7,710 nucleotides of DNA from an uncultured Opitutia bacterium (GTDB taxonomy: Bacteria; Verrucomicrobiota; Verrucomicrobiia; Opitutales; UBA953), in contig CAIPVK010000162.1 in the NCBI GenBank assembly GCA_903868455.1, positions 1-7,710 on the forward strand, written 5' to 3'. Made by a program: the position numbers and the translations under genes. Below, piece by piece: positions 5,617 to 7,710 of the stretch. Under the pieces are notes generated by a model. The model was not told the origin of the DNA. It did not search any database and saw only the letters and a list, made by a program, of their open reading frames with translations. How positions within the stretch are numbered: the first letter of the stretch is position 1; each line of letters opens with the position of its first letter.

Positions 5617-7494
5617 TCAGCGGGGGCGCTCTTCCTTCGCCAGCTGCTCCAGCGCCTCGCGATGGGCCTCGCGCGAGATCTCGCCGTTGCGCAGCGCGCG
5701 CTCGATCAGGCCCTTGCGGGCGGAGTACTCGGCGTAGGCGCGCTCGCGCAGGGCGCGCGTGGCGGCCTCGGCGGCGAGCTTGGCGTCGGCGCGCACCTGC
5801 TCCAGCTGGGCCTCGAGGGCCTTGCCGGCGGCGTTCGCCTCCTCGAGCTTCGCCGCGACCTCGGCCACGCGGGCGTCGGCCTGGGCCTGGGCCTCGGCGG
5901 CCTTGCGGGAGGCGTCCTCGTTGGCGGCCTCGACGGCCTCCTTGCGCGCGACCTCGGCGGCGAGGGCGGCCTCGGCGGCCTGCTGCTCGAGCTCGGCGAC
6001 CTTCTTGGCGTGGGCCTCGGCCTGCTCGGCGGCGGCGGTCTCCGCCTTCGCGAGCTTGGCCTGGGCCTCGGCGTTGGCGGCCTCGAGGGCTTGGCGATGG
6101 GCCTCGGCCTGCTCGGCGGCGGCCTTCTCGGAGGCCTCCAGCTTGGCCTGCGATTCGGCGTTGGCGGCGGCCAGCTTGGAAGCGGCCTCCTCGGCGGCGA
6201 GGGCGGCGGCGGCCGCGGCGGCCTTCTCGGAAGCGGCGACGCGCTCCGCGCCGGCCTGCTCGGCGGCGGCGACCTTGGCGGCGGCCTCGGCCTCCTGTTG
6301 CGCGAGCTTCTGCTCGAGCGCGGTCACGCGCTCGTTGGCCTCGGCGAGCTTCTGCTCGGCGGCGGCGGCGGCCTCCTTGGCGGAGTCGGCCTTGGCGGCC
6401 TCGAGGGCGACCTTCAGCTCGGCGGTCTCGCGTCGGGCGGCGTCGGCCTGGGCCTGGGCCTCGGCGACCGCGGCGGCGTTGCCCTCGGCGACGGCCTTGG
6501 CGATCTGCTCGATGCGGGCGTTGAGGTTGGCGACGCTCGTGGCGATGTTGGCCTCGAGCTCGGCGGTGGAGGCGGCCTGGGCGCGGGCGGCGGCGACGGC
6601 CTCCTCGGTCTTGGCGGGATCGGCCTGGCCGACGGCGGCCTTGCGGGCCTCGGCGGCGGCGTTCAGCGACTGGGTGGCGGCGGCGACGGCGGCGCGGTTG
6701 GCGGCGACGGCGGCCTCGGCCTTGGCGGCGGCCTCCTGGGCGGCGCTCAGGTCGGTCTTGGCCTGGGGGGCGACGGTCTCGCCCTTGGCCTCGGTCGCCT
6801 CGATGGCGGCGATGCGCTGGCGGACGACCTCCTGCTCGGCGGCGAGCTTCTGCTCGGATTCCTGGGCGGCGGCGACGGCCTTCTGCAGCTCGGCCTCGGC
6901 GGCGGCCAGCTTCTGCTCGGCCTCGGCCGAACCCTTGGAGGCCTCCTCCTTCAGGGCGGCGAGGGCGGCGGCGAGCTCAGCCTCGGCCCTGGCGGCCTCG
7001 GCCTTGGTGCCGGCGGCGTAGTCGGCGAGTTTCTTGGCGGAAAGCTTGGCCTCGGCGAGGTCGCCCTGGGTGGTGCCCCAGATGGCGGCGTCGACGCCCA
7101 TGGGGGCCTTGGCGGCCTCGCGCTGGCGCTTGAAGGCGGCCTTGTCCTCGGGGTTCAGCTCCGCGCCGGTGCCCTCGGGATCGAGCTCGACGACGACCTT
7201 GCCGCCGAAGCCGTAGGTGTCCTTGCGCAGGGTGGGGCGGAGGACCGTGGTGGCGGCCTCGAAGCCGGACTTGTCGACCGTCAGCTCGTGGTTGCGGGTG
7301 CGGTCGAGCTCGACCGTGATCGGCGTGCGGCCGACGCGGTTGCCGTTGACCTCGACCATGGCGCCCTTGGGCTTGGAAAGGATGGTCACCTCCTCGGTGC
7401 GGCCGTCGTCGCTGCTCGCGCAGCCGATGACGAGGGTCGAGGACAGGAGGAGGAGATGCTTGGGGAGGCGCATGGGGCGAATCGGTGTCGTCAT
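5617..7494 (-). CDS. PEGA-domain lipoprotein with long alanine-rich coiled coil
   Basis: A predicted 625-residue exported lipoprotein; I do not recognise a named gene. Residues 1-24 form a signal peptide (basic PMRLPKH then LLLLSSTLVI) ending in the lipobox VIGC, with C25 as lipidated cysteine. The next residues (ASSDD) have no Asp at +2, which by the E. coli rule favours the outer membrane. Residues about 34-87 match a PEGA domain (ILSKPKGAMVEVNGNRVGRT, then LTVDKSGFEA), a surface-associated beta fold of unclear ligand. From about 143 to 585 the chain is an Ala/Glu/Lys/Gln coiled coil nearly free of aromatic residues and Cys, including two tandem 29-residue units (444-501). The last 43 residues (LIERALRNGEISREAHREAL) resemble a SHOCT-type helical hairpin. 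The ATG at 7494 has GGAGGGGG 11 bases upstream; an ATG at 7473 without such a site would still give a complete signal peptide. It ends in its own terminator. A periplasm-spanning or envelope-tethering role is plausible but inferred. Confidence 0.85.
   Translation of the reverse strand: MTTPIRPMRLPKHLLLLSSTLVIGCASSDDGRTEEVTILSKPKGAMVEVNGNRVGRTPITVELDRTRNHELTVDKSGFEAATTVLRPTLRKDTYGFGGKVVVELDPEGTGAELNPEDKAAFKRQREAAKAPMGVDAAIWGTTQGDLAEAKLSAKKLADYAAGTKAEAARAEAELAAALAALKEEASKGSAEAEQKLAAAEAELQKAVAAAQESEQKLAAEQEVVRQRIAAIEATEAKGETVAPQAKTDLSAAQEAAAKAEAAVAANRAAVAAATQSLNAAAEARKAAVGQADPAKTEEAVAAARAQAASTAELEANIATSVANLNARIEQIAKAVAEGNAAAVAEAQAQADAARRETAELKVALEAAKADSAKEAAAAAEQKLAEANERVTALEQKLAQQEAEAAAKVAAAEQAGAERVAASEKAAAAAAALAAEEAASKLAAANAESQAKLEASEKAAAEQAEAHRQALEAANAEAQAKLAKAETAAAEQAEAHAKKVAELEQQAAEAALAAEVARKEAVEAANEDASRKAAEAQAQADARVAEVAAKLEEANAAGKALEAQLEQVRADAKLAAEAATRALRERAYAEYSARKGLIERALRNGEISREAHREALEQLAKEERPR
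5992..6165 (-). repeat. Two tandem 87-bp units (29 residues each) inside the coiled coil
   Basis: Unit 1 (6165-6079) and unit 2 (6078-5992) each encode 29 residues beginning ANAE-x-QAKL and containing AAAEQAEAH. By eye 18 of 29 residues are identical. At DNA level, the stretches starting at plus-strand positions 6011 and 6098 match over about 26 bases exactly 87 bases apart. This indicates an in-frame internal duplication. The unit is one residue more than four heptads, so the heptad phase shifts at the junction. Confidence 0.75.
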
Positions 7495-7542
7495 TAACGG
7501 ATTCGCCCCCTCCCCCTTCAATCCCAATCCGCCGCTCGGGGG

Positions 7543-7571
7543 TTGACCCCGGGGGCGGGCCGCAAAAGGCT
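7543..7571 (+). promoter_or_regulatory. Possible promoter of the tRNA cluster
   Basis: TTGACC (7543-7548) is a good match to a sigma-70-type -35 box. At 17 bases spacing the -10 position reads AAGGCT, a poor match, although the short A-rich patch GCAAAAGG (7562-7569) is the only AT-rich stretch nearby. Transcription would begin just before the tRNA-Thr at 7589. The -35 element sits in a small palindrome, GGGGT-TG-ACCCC (7539-7550). The rest of the divergent gap 7495-7588 shows the lipoprotein ribosome binding site and no clear minus-strand promoter. Confidence 0.3.
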
Positions 7572-7588
7572 GGACACCTCGGGAACCC

Positions 7589-7661
7589 GCCAGCATAGCT
7601 CAGTTGGTAGAGCAGCCGCCTTGTAAGCGGCAGGTCGTCGGTTCGACCCCGACTGCTGGCT
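7589..7661 (+). tRNA. tRNA-Thr (anticodon UGU)
   Basis: A complete cloverleaf can be drawn. The acceptor stem GCCAGCA (7589-7595) pairs with TGCTGGC (7654-7660), with discriminator T7661. The D stem GCTC/GAGC has loop AGTTGGTA. The anticodon stem GCCGC/GCGGC has loop CTTGTAA, giving anticodon TGT (7622-7624), which reads ACA threonine codons. The variable loop is AGGTC, and the T arm is GTCGG-TTCGACC-CCGAC. The 3' CCA is not encoded (the sequence continues CCCC), so it must be added by a nucleotidyltransferase. No mispairs are present in the stems. Confidence 0.97.
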
Positions 7662-7673
7662 CCCCCTGTCGCC

Positions 7674-7710
7674 TGCCCGATGGTGTAATGGCAGCACGAC
7701 TGACTCTGAC
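7674..7710 (+). tRNA. tRNA-Gln (anticodon CUG), 5' part, cut by the window edge
   Basis: The sequence starts 12 bases after tRNA-Thr. TGCCCGA (7674-7680) is the 5' acceptor strand, with U1 as typical of tRNA-Gln. GTG/CAC forms the D stem around loop TAATGGCAG. ACTGA (7699-7703) is the 5' anticodon stem, and the loop CTCTGAC (7704-7710) carries anticodon CTG (7706-7708) for CAG glutamine codons. The 3' half lies outside the window, so the stems cannot be fully verified. Its closeness to tRNA-Thr suggests a common transcript. Confidence 0.88.

Noticed and set aside
5662..7497. A 611-residue open frame on the plus strand, rich in Gly and Leu, antisense to the lipoprotein gene
   Set aside because: It is the mirror of the Ala/Glu-rich coiled-coil codons in GC-rich DNA. 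Its composition is not protein-like, it has no domain motif, and the minus strand has the signal peptide, PEGA domain, ribosome binding site and terminator.
7589..7710. tRNA genes as an integration site for a mobile element
   Set aside because: No integrase, no direct repeat of the tRNA 3' end and no phage-like genes are visible; the second tRNA continues beyond the window.

Overview
The window is very GC-rich bacterial chromosome, densely coding, with no transposase, integrase, CRISPR array or phage gene visible. A lipoprotein signal peptide with a lipobox on the large coiled-coil protein suggests a Gram-negative (diderm) bacterium. The mix of genes (anaerobic-type thiamine gene thiH, glycine cleavage T and H proteins, a four-helix-bundle S23-like protein, a PEGA-domain lipoprotein) would fit Verrucomicrobiota or a GC-rich deltaproteobacterial or myxobacterial relative. 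That placement is a guess; no marker here settles it.

Layout from left to right. At 52-1212 (+) is a MalY/PatB-type PLP-dependent cystathionine beta-lyase. Converging on it from the right is a minus-strand block read thiH (3540-2404), rsmE (2402-1665), then a small four-helix-bundle protein (1588-1127). thiH and rsmE are separated by one base and are probably translationally coupled. The last gene is preceded by a strong intercistronic hairpin and its tail overlaps the end of the lyase gene antisense. Divergent from thiH, at 3623-4093 (+), is a Vsr-type mismatch endonuclease with a GTG start. It runs tail-to-tail into the glycine cleavage pair gcvT (5536-4448) and gcvH (4406-4026), both on the minus strand. 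No gcvP lies in the window.

Upstream of gcvT, a clear intrinsic terminator (5572-5597, minus strand) ends transcription of a long lipoprotein gene (7494-5617, minus). This protein has a lipobox, a PEGA domain, more than 400 residues of alanine-rich coiled coil containing a 29-residue tandem repeat, and a short SHOCT-like C-terminal segment. Divergent from it on the plus strand is a tRNA cluster: a complete tRNA-Thr(UGU) and the 5' half of tRNA-Gln(CUG), cut by the window edge.

Most genes are housekeeping: sulfur amino acid metabolism, thiamine thiazole synthesis, 16S rRNA methylation, one-carbon metabolism and tRNAs. The less ordinary parts are the PEGA/coiled-coil lipoprotein, the Vsr nuclease without a neighbouring cytosine methyltransferase, the small S23-like protein beside an rRNA methyltransferase, and the two convergent gene overlaps. 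I did not find convincing evidence for a wholly new system.
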